Source: Histomonas meleagridis
Lineage: Eukaryota; Parabasalia; Tritrichomonadida; Dientamoebidae
Length of the DNA: 64,000 nucleotides
Assembly: GCA_020186115.1 (NCBI GenBank)
Contig: WSYJ01000174.1
Location: 372,001-436,000, forward strand
Direction of reading: 5' to 3'
A program made the translations under genes and the position numbers. The notes below the pieces were generated by a model, which was given only the letters and a program-made list of their open reading frames with translations, was not told the origin of the DNA and ran no database searches. Shown piece by piece: positions 55,037 through 64,000 of this stretch. Positions within the stretch are counted from its first letter, which is position 1. Each line of letters starts with the position of its first letter.

Positions 55037-55610
55037 ATTTATATTTATATTTATATTTATATTTATATTTATATTTATATTTATATTTATATTTATATTT
55101 ATATTTATATTTATATTTATATTTATATTTATATTTATATTTATATTTATATTTATATTTATATTTATATTTATATTTATATTTATATTTATATTTATAT
55201 TTATATTTATATTTATATTTATATTTATATTTATATTTATATTTATATTTATATTTATATTTATATTTATATTTATATTTATATTTATATTTATATTTAT
55301 ATTTATATTTATATTTATATTTATATTTATATTTATATTTATATTTATATTTATATTTATATTTATATTTATATTTATATTTATATTTATATTTATATTT
55401 ATATTTATATTTATATTTATATTTATATTTATATTTATATTTATATTTATATTTATATTTATATTTATATTTATATTTATATTTATATTTATATTTATAT
55501 TTATATTTATATTTATATTTATATTTATATTTATATTTATATTTATATTTATATTTATATTTATATTTATATTTATATTTATATTTATATTTATATTTAT
55601 ATTTATATTT
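55037..55610. repeat. (ATTTAT)n hexanucleotide microsatellite, 574 bp
   Basis: About 95.7 copies of a 6-bp unit with no interruption that I can see. It reads as Tyr-Ile or Asn-Ile repeats on the two strands, giving spurious frames. It lies inside the Tc1/mariner-type element between the transposase and the right terminal repeat. Confidence 0.95.
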
Positions 55611-55929
55611 GACAAAATTCGTTTTAATTATTATATTTATTCGAATAAATATAGTAAAATTAAGATTTTTTGTTTCCTAATTTAAGTAAACAGAAATATA
55701 CGGCCAACGGACCATTTTTTCGCCTCTCGGCCGTTTACTTCGAATACCGATCATTACGTGTACAGAAATTTCCGGCCGATGGACATTTTTTTCGGCTTGC
55801 AGCGGTTATTCATATATGACGGTTATTTTTTGGACAGAAATTTCCGGCCGATGGACACATTTTGGTATCCGGTACTGTATGCTTAATGTAATTTATTCGA
55901 AAATAAATATTAGTTTTTAATTATTAGAT

Positions 55930-56420
55930 TTCAATATATTCTTATCCACGATGATGATAAAAACTTTTGATCATTTCTGGTGGGAATTCATTACATGCTT
56001 CATAAAATGCTTATTTTTTTTTTCAGTCGTTGATGTATCCTTTTTTATCAGGCGTGCTTTTAAAACGTCAAAAAAAAAGATTATCGCAAACTGATGAAAA
56101 CTTAGAACTTTGTGGATAGAAGAAGAAGCACTTCGCATGTTTTTTTTTCCAATTCGTTCTGGATCTGATACTGGTTGATGATTGGCTTCTTGTTCCTTTG
56201 CATCCTGTAGCAATTGGTCTCTTTCATCTGGAATTAGTAGTGATTCTCTCTAAGGGTGAAATTGTCTTTCTTTTTGTGCATTTGACGACATATCTTTATT
56301 GATTAGTTTGTGCATTGTCGAACGTAATATCGGCGAAACATTTGAAATATCATCTAATATCATACCACTTTCGAGAGCAAGTAATGCTTGGTATTGTATT
56401 GATTCTGGCTTCAGATGCTA
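55930..56420 (-). pseudogene. internally deleted pogo-like transposase remnant
   Basis: The minus strand reads the N-terminal HTH part (LRSTMHKLINKDMSSNAQKE, matching STIHRWANKDMSLEAQKQ at 1284). It then jumps to the C-terminal tail (DVLKARLIKKDTSTTEKK, matching SVLKARISKMDTTTTE). The catalytic core between is missing. This is the layout of a non-autonomous deletion derivative of the same family. Confidence 0.65.
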
Positions 56421-56779
56421 TGGATTAATCCGGATATTCATTGATTTGGCGCCAAAAATACAAATTTTGAATGACTATTCATTTTCTCATTCGAATATTC
56501 GATATGTATTAATGAATTTTACATTCCCAAATTTTATACACTATTTCAGATGCACATCAAATGTACTCATACTTGTGAAACTTATACATTAAATTTTATC
56601 CTAATACTGCTGTGGAATAACAGAAATAAGTTGTTTTTCTAAATTGAACCAAAAAATTCGGCAACACGATAGGGACGATAGATTCAAAAAATAGAATTTT
56701 AATATGGTTTATTTTTAGATTGAAAAGAGATTTTGCTGTCGAATTTTTTGTAAAAATCTCATTTTTATTTTTTTTTTGT

Positions 56780-57245
56780 TTATTTAATATTTAGAAGCGA
56801 ATCAATCCTATCTTCATAAAACCCGGATAAGTTATGTCTAACATGAGAGTACCATCTATTTTTGATTTGGGAAGAAGTTCTATTTATCATATTTTTTGAT
56901 ATTAGTTGCCAACAATGACCAACATCTCTAACAAGTATAAATATTAGTCTATCCTCATATTCTTCCCATGGGAAATTATTTTTTATGCCTTGAGAACAAA
57001 AGTTTGGTTCACTGTTTAATAATCTAGGAATTGAATTTCCATTATTTTCTAAACACTTGTTCAGTCTTTCCTCAAAGCTTTTACAGAGCTTGTCAATTGT
57101 TTCTTGAGAAAAAGAATCCCAAATCTTGATTACTAAGTTTTTAAGATCTTCCTTTGTTTTTGGATTTTCTAGTGCTATTCTTTTTTTCATCGAACCCCAT
57201 AGCATTTCTATGAGGTTTAAATCAGGAGAATTACTTGGTCAATCA
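56780..57245 (-). pseudogene. Tc1-like transposase C-terminus fused to a Myb/SANT domain
   Basis: Upstream of the ATG at 57205 the frame reads PSNSPDLNLIEMLWGSMKKR, the third catalytic region of Tc1 transposases. It is preceded by a TGA where the family has Trp. The 141-codon open part continues with the normal transposase tail (SFEERLNKCLENNGNSIPRL) and then, without interruption, a Myb-type repeat at residues about 78-125. The tryptophans are at 80, 99 and 118 (FPWEEYEDRL, VGHCWQLISK, SQIKNRWYSH), spaced exactly 18 residues apart. Everything upstream of 57245 is absent, so the transposase is not functional; the Myb part is intact. Confidence 0.7.
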
Positions 57246-57415
57246 TGAACAAAATGAAATTGAATGACAAAATGATCAAATTGGAATTGAATCGCAAAAT
57301 GATCGAATTTTCTGTGTTTTTTGATCGTTTTATTGTTGTCGAATTTCTTGGTTCAGTTTATATTAAATTTGAATACAAAAAAATCGTTATTATGCATTTT
57401 CTATGTTTTGCGTGA

Positions 57416-57786
57416 GGGGATGCCGAGCGTGGCTTCCCCAATCCAGAGAAACCTCTCAATTTTTCAATTAATTCAATTTTCAATTAATTCAATTTTCAAT
57501 AAACGATAACTATGAATTTTGAATGTATCTGAAATTTCTTAATGTTATGACAAGATAAATTGAATGAATTCATTTTTCAATCAACGGTACCTATCGTTTT
57601 ATTCTTGAATCATTTGTATTTTGTTTTAAAATGTGACTTTATTCATAATAAGCATGATATACACGTTAGCAACATACTAACAATGAAATAACATTTATAT
57701 ACATGAAATATATGATATGCACACATGAAATATATGATGTGTACACATGAATTATATGATATGCACACATGAAATATTTGATATGC
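57416..57786. repeat. Merlin left terminal inverted repeat
   Basis: Inverted copy of 59276-59647. The outer 50 bp are GC-rich (GGGGATGCCGAGCGTGGC), the remainder AT-rich with ACGGTACC and several 22-bp subrepeats. Confidence 0.9.
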
Positions 57787-57907
57787 TCACATGAAATAAT
57801 CAACATCTTAAAGACATAAATATTATTATACATATAAAATATTAATATCAAATCCATATCATTACAATTATTTATCATTTAGATGATATTTGACTATGTG
57901 ATTTTTA

Positions 57908-58784
57908 TTAATATAAATTTCTCATGAAAGTAAGTAAATCACTTTTGTGATTATAGCGGTAGCAAAATTCATAAATGTAATCTTCTAAATAATTACGATC
58001 TTTGTACTTATGAATTATCTTACATTGCTTTACAGCACTCCACATTGATTCAATCCTTTGAGTATGAACTTTGGTAATTGGATCAACAAAATTCTTATAA
58101 TGATTTACAGTGAAATGGAAATATCCTTTTCTTTGTAAATCAATATAACCTCCCCATTGATCAGAAATCACTGTCGAGCCTACGTTTACCCATTGTTTTA
58201 TACATCTTTCTAGATTTTGTATATCTCTTTCAGGAACAATGGTAAAGTAGCATTTATATTTTTTAATGACTTCGCATGCTTTAAAAACCCATATTGGCGA
58301 AACTTTCCTCCCTTTGTTATCTATTCTTTTGGTGGAAAGAGATTCATCAACTTGAACAATTGAGCCAAAGGGGAAATTACTCATTTCATAAATGGTTTTT
58401 AGTACTGCTTGTTCTCTGGACTTCTGATGATAATGCGAACATGCATCATCACTAATCCCTATTATCGATGCAGCTATATGAATTGGATAATCCATACAGA
58501 AGCATGCATAAACAAGGAAGAACTCATTGTCATTAATTTTTCCATTGTTTTTGGGGGAGAGAATGCCAAATAGAAAGATGACAAACGCATTTTCGATTCC
58601 GACATCGGTAGAATCTTTCATGTGGATAAAATGTCATAAAACTGTTACATTTTGGGCACATTCTGAGCATATTTGGATTTTGAACAATACCATAGAGGAT
58701 GGCGATTTCAATAGCAGGGACATTATTGTGAATAAGTCGCAATATTTCGTTGGAGTCCAAGCTTCCGAAATGAATATTCATCAA
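57908..58784 (-). pseudogene. Merlin (ISXO2/IS1595-like) transposase, one frameshift
   Basis: The N-terminal frame (58784-58533) carries a zinc ribbon, CPKCNSFMTFYPHERFYRCR followed by NRKCVC. The main frame (58621-57908) holds the DDE core: GSIVQVDESLSTKRIDNKGR (first Asp and Glu), STVISDQWGGYIDL (second Asp) and HFTVNHYKNFVDPITKVHTQ followed by RIESMWSAVKQ (the final acidic residue). The two frames overlap and differ by one base within the C5/A5 tract near 58535-58550. A single indel is therefore the only defect I see, suggesting recent loss or a sequencing error. Confidence 0.88.
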
Positions 58785-59275
58785 TGATAAAATGATATCA
58801 AACTTTATACGTTAAACGCACAATAAAGTATCTAACAATTTCTTTCAATATTTCTACTTTAAATTCGGAAAGAGACGTTAACATACAAATATTTGCAAAT
58901 GCATGACGTTTAGACACAATTTTTGAGATAATTATCTAGTTTCAGAAATTCAACAGATAAACCAATTTTGATACATAGTTTATTCTTTCAAGTTATAAAC
59001 ATAGTAAATATATCATATTTTACTAATAGATTAAAATATATCAAAATCAGAGTATGTTATTTATCTTATAGCTACAAAACAGAGATTCGAAATAAATAAT
59101 TAAATGTGACGGTTACTCACAAATAATTGAATGATTCTGATCGAAAAATATAGCATGCCATTGAGTGAATTTAATTCGAATTCAATTAATTCAATGATTG
59201 ATATGCACATTTTCATTATGTTTTTATTCCATCATATTACCTGTATGAATATGATATAAATTATTGTTAATATGT

Positions 59276-59647
59276 GCATATCATATATTTCATGTGTGCA
59301 TATCATATAATTCATGTGTACACATCATATATTTCATGTGTGCATATCATATATTTCATGTATATAAATGTTATTTCATTGTTAGTATGTTGCTAACGTG
59401 TATATCATGCTTATTATGAATAAAGTCACATTTTAAAACAAAAATACAAATGATTCAAGAATAAAACGATAGGTACCGTTGATTGAAAAATGAATTCATT
59501 CAATTTATCTTGTCATAACATTAAGAAATTTCAGATACATTCAAAATTCATAGTTATCGTTTATTGAAAATTGAATTAATTGAAAATTGAATTAATTGAA
59601 AAATTGAGAGGTTTCTCTGGATTGGGGAAGCCACGCTCGGCATCCCC
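59276..59647. repeat. Merlin right terminal inverted repeat
   Basis: Reverse complement of 57416-57786, ending GGCATCCCC directly before the TTGCGTGA duplication. Confidence 0.9.
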
Positions 59648-59787
59648 TTGCGTGATTGTTTATGTATACAATTAGTACATTCAAAAAGTGAGTTTTTCCG
59701 TAAAAACTTTTCTCTTGGAATTTCCCTAATGTATTATATTAGAATGTACGTTAACATACACTCAAAAATATCTCAATATCATTCACA

Positions 59788-60460
59788 ATGAAGGCATTAT
59801 TGGACAATTTTCCTCAGATAACTTCAGTACAACCTGCAATGAAACCTCATCCAAATGCTTGTGCAAAACGAATATTTGGTTTAAGGTTATTCAAAGATGC
59901 AAGTTTCATTTCTGTTCCCATTATTCGTCGAAGTGACAATGCAAAAATTCATACTGAATTCTCTTACTGCTGGAAATGCAAAAAGTGGCTAAAAATATTA
60001 TTTTGTGCACAGTCATTTAAGATGCGTTCACTCAGAAGTTTTACAAGAATTACAGGTTAATCAAATTTCGCCATTTAATGAAAATCAATTCGATACGAAC
60101 AAACGTTGATTGACTTCATAACATTTTCAATATATTTAGAATTACATTTGAAGGTTTGATATCAGATAAATTTGGAACAAAACCTTGCATCAATCCAGCA
60201 TTCAGAGAAATATATGTGAAAAAATCGAGATAAATAAAGAATTCTTTATGAAACTATTAATTGTTCACCTGAAAATTATTGGGCACCTTATTTTGATCAA
60301 AACCGTACTGAATTAATAGTGGCATGCAGATTAAACCCATCAACAATATGTATTTCATTGACCAATGATGAAATTTATGATGCTAGTTCATATTTGCTTA
60401 ATGAAATTGGGAATAATTCTGAACAAACCAATCAACAAACAATGGCGTAGAAATGAAATT
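59788..60460 (+). pseudogene. unassigned decayed coding region
   Basis: A 90-codon frame (59788-60060) contains a Cys-x-x-Cys segment (SYCWKCKKWLKILFCAQSF). Later, in another frame, a coherent piece reads ENYWAPYFDQNRTELIVACR and LTNDEIYDASSYLLNEIGNN. They look like parts of one decayed gene, cellular or transposon-borne. I do not recognise the family. Confidence 0.3.
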
Positions 60461-60663
60461 CCACGTGTACAACAAAATGAACTTATTTCATACATTAATT
60501 CTACTGTATGGTGGCGGACATGTCGGTTGAACAAAATTTGATAAAATTTAATTTTTAACGTATTGTTTTTGATGAGAAAAACAACAATGTCATTGTCAAT
60601 TGAGCATATATGAGTTGATTCGCAATATATACAATGATTTAGATAAAGACATGAACAAAACCA

Positions 60664-61131
60664 TTGCAATATTGGGTATTTGCTGAAATTCGATATATAA
60701 TGCATTATAAATTCACCATGCAAGGAAGAAATAAAAAAGGGGTATGGATTCTCCAACAGGATAACGCCCCAGCACATGTTTCCGGGGAGACAATGGATGT
60801 CTTGAACAGATTGTATGTCACGCTGTTAGAAAATTGGACTCCATATAGCCCAGACCTTAATATCATCGAAATGATCTGGGCTATAATGGAAATAAGAATT
60901 GAAAAGGAACAGCCGCAAACAATCATCCAGTTGATTTATGTGGTTAAAAATGTTTGGGATTCACTGAGTTATGAAACAATAAACGGACTAGTGGATGGAA
61001 TGGAGCGTCGCCTGCAAGTGGTTAATCAGGATTATGGAAAAAAGATTTTCAGGTTGCCAAAAAGTGTGAGTGATCTGATTATATTAATTTCAATTAAAAT
61101 CGAACTTTTTAATGAAAAACATGTATGTTGA
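60664..61131 (+). pseudogene. Tc1-like transposase C-terminal half
   Basis: Open from a TTG at 60664 without an ATG. It has GVWILQQDNAPAHVSGETMD (second catalytic Asp) and NWTPYSPDLNIIEMIWAIME (third, Glu), then the usual tail (SYETINGLVDGMERRLQVVN). The first Asp region is missing. Its C-terminus lacks the Myb extension of the copy at 56780. Confidence 0.75.
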
Positions 61132-61841
61132 ACCGTTTAATTACAAATTTTGAGTCTAATATTGGTGAATTCGTCAGAAATAATCCGGCTAGTTTCGTTC
61201 AACCCACATGTCGGCTACTATAAGTATTTCAACAAATCCCTACTTTTGATTTGTGGTCATATTGGCATCAAAACAATAAAAGATGGCCAAAATTACACTC
61301 AATTGAAATGGATATATATATCATATACCTGCTTCCTCTGCTTCGAGTGAACGCTAATTTAGTAAAGCCAAAAAAATTGGCAATAGTATGCGTTTGGCAA
61401 TGTCACCTGAAAAACTTGAAGATTAAATAATGGTCGCAAATAATACTCAAATTGCCAAGGGAATTTTATCAATGATTAAAACATAAACCCATAAAAACCT
61501 CCATATTTTTTTCAATAACCTAACCCTAGAAAGTAATTTTTTGATATTAGTAAATCTCTTTTTCGATAATCTAATACTCCAGACTTCCTAATATTATTTT
61601 GAAATATCGAATTATTAATTGAATAACATCTAATTGATTATCTGGAATAGAGATTATTTGTGTCGTTTGAAAGATTTTGAATATGAAGTAATATTGTTTG
61701 TTTTTGATTTTTCATGCGTTTTTTTGAATTAAATAAATAATAATTTTGATATTAGGTGGAATAAACAAGATGTTTCATTAACTTTTTCAAAGAATAAACT
61801 CACCGTACCTATCAAATATTACATAATGAATTTGACATCGA
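61132..61841. other. intergenic, nothing recognised
   Basis: AT-rich sequence between two Tc1 relics. No gene seen. Confidence 0.35.
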
Positions 61842-62560
61842 TTGAGTTGGTTCAGGAATCCTACAAAAATAAAGGCTGAACTTACACCAGAACAAATCCA
61901 AAAAAGAGTTACATTTGGTTATTCATTATATGTATGTGAAGTTGATTTTGATTCAATATTATTATCAGATGGATCTAGAATGTTCCTTCACCCAGATAAA
62001 AGAAATGTTCGGCGTAGAAGGGGTTCACAAAATCCAAACATATATTGCTCACAAAAGAAATTTTATCAATACATTATGGTATTTGGAATTATAGGAATTA
62101 ATTACAAATCAAAATTAGTTTTTTCCAACAATAAGTATTGATTCAGAACAGTATTGTTACAATCTGATTCAATCGGTTGTACTTAGAATTGCAGACATTC
62201 AATCAAAAATCTTACAGCAAGACGTAGTTACTTCCCATACCTCATCACAAACAATTTCATGGCAAAAAATAACAATAAACTTAATAATTGTTTATTAAGC
62301 AACCTAACTCTCCGGATCTTTCACCAATCGAAAATGTATGGGAGTTAATGGAGAATTATATTACTCAAAATCATCCGACAAATATTAATGAGGTTAAAGC
62401 ATTGAGTAGAGTACTGAGTACATAAACAATGTTTTAACATATGAAACAATTAATGAACTCTGTTGAGGTTTTAAGCTTAGGATAAATGAAATGCTGCTTG
62501 AAAATGGAATAAATATCAATGATTTCATCAAAAAAATAAATAGTAAACATGTAAAATGAT
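61842..62560 (+). pseudogene. Tc1-like transposase, heavily broken
   Basis: Reads KIKAELTPEQIQKRVTFGYS, then ILLSDGSRMFLHPDKRNVRR (the first catalytic block, with Gly where Glu follows the Asp in the family). Later frames hold ILQQDVVTSHTSSQ (second Asp) and NSPDLSPIENVWELMENYIT-like sequence near 62305-62370 (third). Several frameshifts and stops separate them. Confidence 0.65.
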
Positions 62561-62689
62561 CGTTTTTTTGTATGCTTTACATATTAGATAATCGTCTTTT
62601 CTTAGATATATTACTCGAAATACACACAATTGAATTAAGGTAGGAGTCTATCGTACTACAATATATTTAGCATCAGTTTATATACAAAA

Positions 62690-62954
62690 TAGACACCCAC
62701 AAGGAAAGCTTTTTGATATAAGTGTAAGGACATATAGAAGCAAATTACTATCATTTATGTCAAACCTAAATATTAACACATCAAAGCTTGCTACCCATAG
62801 TATTAGAAAAAGAGATGCCCATGCTGCATCAATGGCGGGAATTTAAGATGTCGTCATTAAAGCACATGGCAGATAAGAATCAACGTGTTTTGCTCGATAT
62901 ACAGCTATCGATATGTCACAAGCTGGTTCAGCAATAAGTAAACAACAAATCTAG
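62690..62954 (+). pseudogene. tyrosine recombinase C-terminal fragment
   Basis: Reads LATHSIRKRDAHAASMAGI, a TAA, DVVIKAHGR, a TAA where Trp is expected, then STCFARYTAIDMSQAGSAI. The HSIRKRDAHAA and ARYTA blocks correspond to the HxxR box and the active-site Tyr region of the fragment at 46840. Two stops in an otherwise continuous frame. Confidence 0.6.
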
Positions 62955-63175
62955 CAAATAAAACTATAATATAGGGTGTTCCACCCCAACCGTAGTATCT
63001 CTTTATATAGTAGAATAGATACAACAATATTTTCTATATAAATAAAAACACTAAATTTAATGGGTTTTATTTTTTATTTAAAAATATTTTTTTGTCATGT
63101 CTATCATTAACTAATAGTCGATTTTTCTTCAATTGAATGCAAAAAAATGACGTTTAAAATTTTTACCCCACCATA

Positions 63176-64000
63176 ATGGAGCTTGATCAAAAATCAATCA
63201 CGATATATCTTGCGATGAAGGGAATGTCAGCAAAAGAAATTCATACTGAAATGGAGACCATATTGGGGGAAGAATGCATTTCATACTCAACAGTCTGTAA
63301 ATACCTCAGACGTAAGAGTTTTAGTCAAACAATGTCACCTAACATTAGTGAACCGATTACCCCTATTGACGAAAATGTTGATTTATAAATTTTGAAAATT
63401 TTAGATAAATTTCCATATGCTTCAGTAAAGCAAATAGCTAAGTTAACAGAGATTCCAAACACTACTGTATATAGGTATTGTGCTGAAAAGCTTGGATATG
63501 AAAATAAATCTTTAAAATGGGTTCCACATTTACTTACGGAAGATATTAAAATTCAAAGAGTCACTAAATCAATCCAACTTTTAAAGACATTAATAATTGC
63601 AAAACATAACAGTTATAGATATTTTGTAACAGATGACGAGTCCTGGTTTTATTATGATTATTATTATGTTCGATAATGGATACCACGAGGAACACCACGA
63701 TATACAATAAGCAAAAAGACTATTACTCAAAAAAAAAAAAAATGTTGACAATTTTTTGGAATCCCCACGAATTTATTGATATTGACTTTTTTTCAAAGGG
63801 TGAAACATTTAATTCACAATATTATGTAAAATATTTTTTATCAAAACTTTCCAAAAAAAATGGTACAAACTTAAAAAAGGACACAAGAAAAATTACTGTA
63901 CATGCCGACAATGCAAAACCGCATACGTCGAGATTCACAACTTTATATATGGACTCCAACTAGTACAAAAAGGTACCTCATCCTCCCTACTCCCCAGATA
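63176..64000 (+). pseudogene. mariner transposase, broken, runs off the window
   Basis: The ATG at 63176 starts a helix-turn-helix region (GMSAKEIHTEMETILGEECI), with a stop at 63386-63388. The second HTH (SVKQIAKLTEIPNTTVYRYC) and the first catalytic motif (YFVTDDESWFYYD) follow to a TAA at 63674. A frameshift in an A14 run near 63730-63745 leads to VHADNAKPHTSRFTTLYMD (second Asp), a TAG at 63961-63963, then PHPPYSPD exactly at the window edge (third catalytic Asp). A GGGTGTTCCACCCC stretch near 62975 may belong to its left terminus. Confidence 0.75.

Larger units (their letters stand above)
52938..55877 (-). mobile_element. Tc1/mariner-type element with TIRs, containing a long microsatellite
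   Basis: The left end CAGTACCTGACACGAAAAT at 52938 and the right end, whose reverse complement starts CAGTACCGGATACCAAAAT at 55877, are each bordered by TA (52936-52937 and 55878-55879). This is the expected target duplication. Similarity extends about 95 bp inward (ACGGCCGGAAATT / TCGGCCGGAAATT, then CAAAAAATAACCGT on both sides). The right end has a second copy of the TTCCGGCCGATGGACA module. Inside are a decayed minus-strand transposase and 574 bp of hexanucleotide repeat. A short palindromic stretch (CACCCATGG ... CCATGGGTG) lies at 53471-53494. Confidence 0.75.
57416..59647 (-). mobile_element. Merlin DNA transposon with about 371-bp TIRs and 8-bp TSD
   Basis: Terminal inverted repeats 57416-57786 and 59276-59647 start GGGGATGCCGAGCGTGG and are nearly identical. 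The 8-bp direct repeat TTGCGTGA flanks both ends (57408-57415 and 59648-59655), the target duplication size known for Merlin elements. Inside is one transposase gene on the minus strand. The inner part of each TIR contains 22-bp subrepeats around CATGAAATATATGATATGCA. The element interrupts AT-rich sequence with no clear host gene. Confidence 0.92.

Noticed and set aside
54965..55615. Long Ile-Tyr and Ile-Asn repeat proteins on both strands
   Set aside because: They are translations of the perfect hexanucleotide microsatellite, open on both strands because the repeat lacks stop codons.
52936..61131. All Tc1-type fragments on the right as one element
   Set aside because: The catalytic blocks differ in sequence and strand, and one set has its own TIRs at 52938 and 55877. 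At least three distinct copies are needed.

Overview
The window looks like nuclear DNA of a trichomonad (Parabasalia), most like a Tritrichomonas-type genome. The reasons are very AT-rich DNA, short intergenic spaces and mostly intronless genes. There are two DUF3447-ankyrin genes, a BspA-type leucine-rich surface-protein relic, a GP63-like metalloprotease, and an initiator-binding-domain (IBP39-like) transcription factor. That factor carries one short intron with the trichomonad signals GTATGT...ACTAACTCATAG. Many genes have a MYB-type element (AACGGTT/AACCGTT or ATAACCGCCA) within about 15-75 bp of the start codon. The species is inferred; no rRNA or tRNA gene was recognised.

Regions. 0.5-2.6 kb: a small secreted protein gene and a broken pogo-like transposon. 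2.9-14.2 kb: radial spoke head protein, IBD factor, ARM-like protein, BspA pseudogene, Ap4A phosphorylase, LRR-coiled-coil protein and a reticulon-like ER protein. 14.8-21.4 kb: first ankyrin gene with its array of 170-bp units, a very long poly-T tract, a frameshifted WDR11-like gene and a second partial ankyrin array. 22.3-34.3 kb: Rab-like GTPase, kelch protein, GP63, a RhoGEF-FYVE protein facing a 50-residue membrane protein, HEAT-like protein and a SIN3-like corepressor. 36.2-40.8 kb: second ankyrin gene with a 20-unit array. 41.6-51.2 kb: GH13 amylase, a cluster of Tc1-like, MULE and tyrosine-recombinase remnants, a TMEM62-like phosphoesterase and a SEP/UBX p47-like protein. 51.3-64 kb: almost entirely decayed DNA transposons (pogo-like, a Tc1/mariner-type element holding a 574-bp hexanucleotide microsatellite, Merlin with long TIRs and target-site duplication, several Tc1 fragments, a tyrosine recombinase fragment and a mariner cut by the window end).

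The feature most worth attention is the ankyrin arrays. Each unit is a 90-nt ankyrin core, open in every intact copy I read, plus an AT-rich spacer. The usual unit length is 170 bp, which is not a multiple of three, and the spacer carries stop codons. Removing about 68 nt would leave a regular 34-codon ankyrin repeat. A minority of units are 153 or 156 bp and stay open in frame. Both full arrays end in a last unit with its own in-frame C-terminus. The spacers lack the intron signals that the same window shows in the IBD gene, so how, or whether, these genes give a full-length protein is unresolved. Most genes otherwise look like independent single-copy cellular genes (cytoskeleton, trafficking, transcription, nucleotide metabolism, surface proteins), not an operon-like system.
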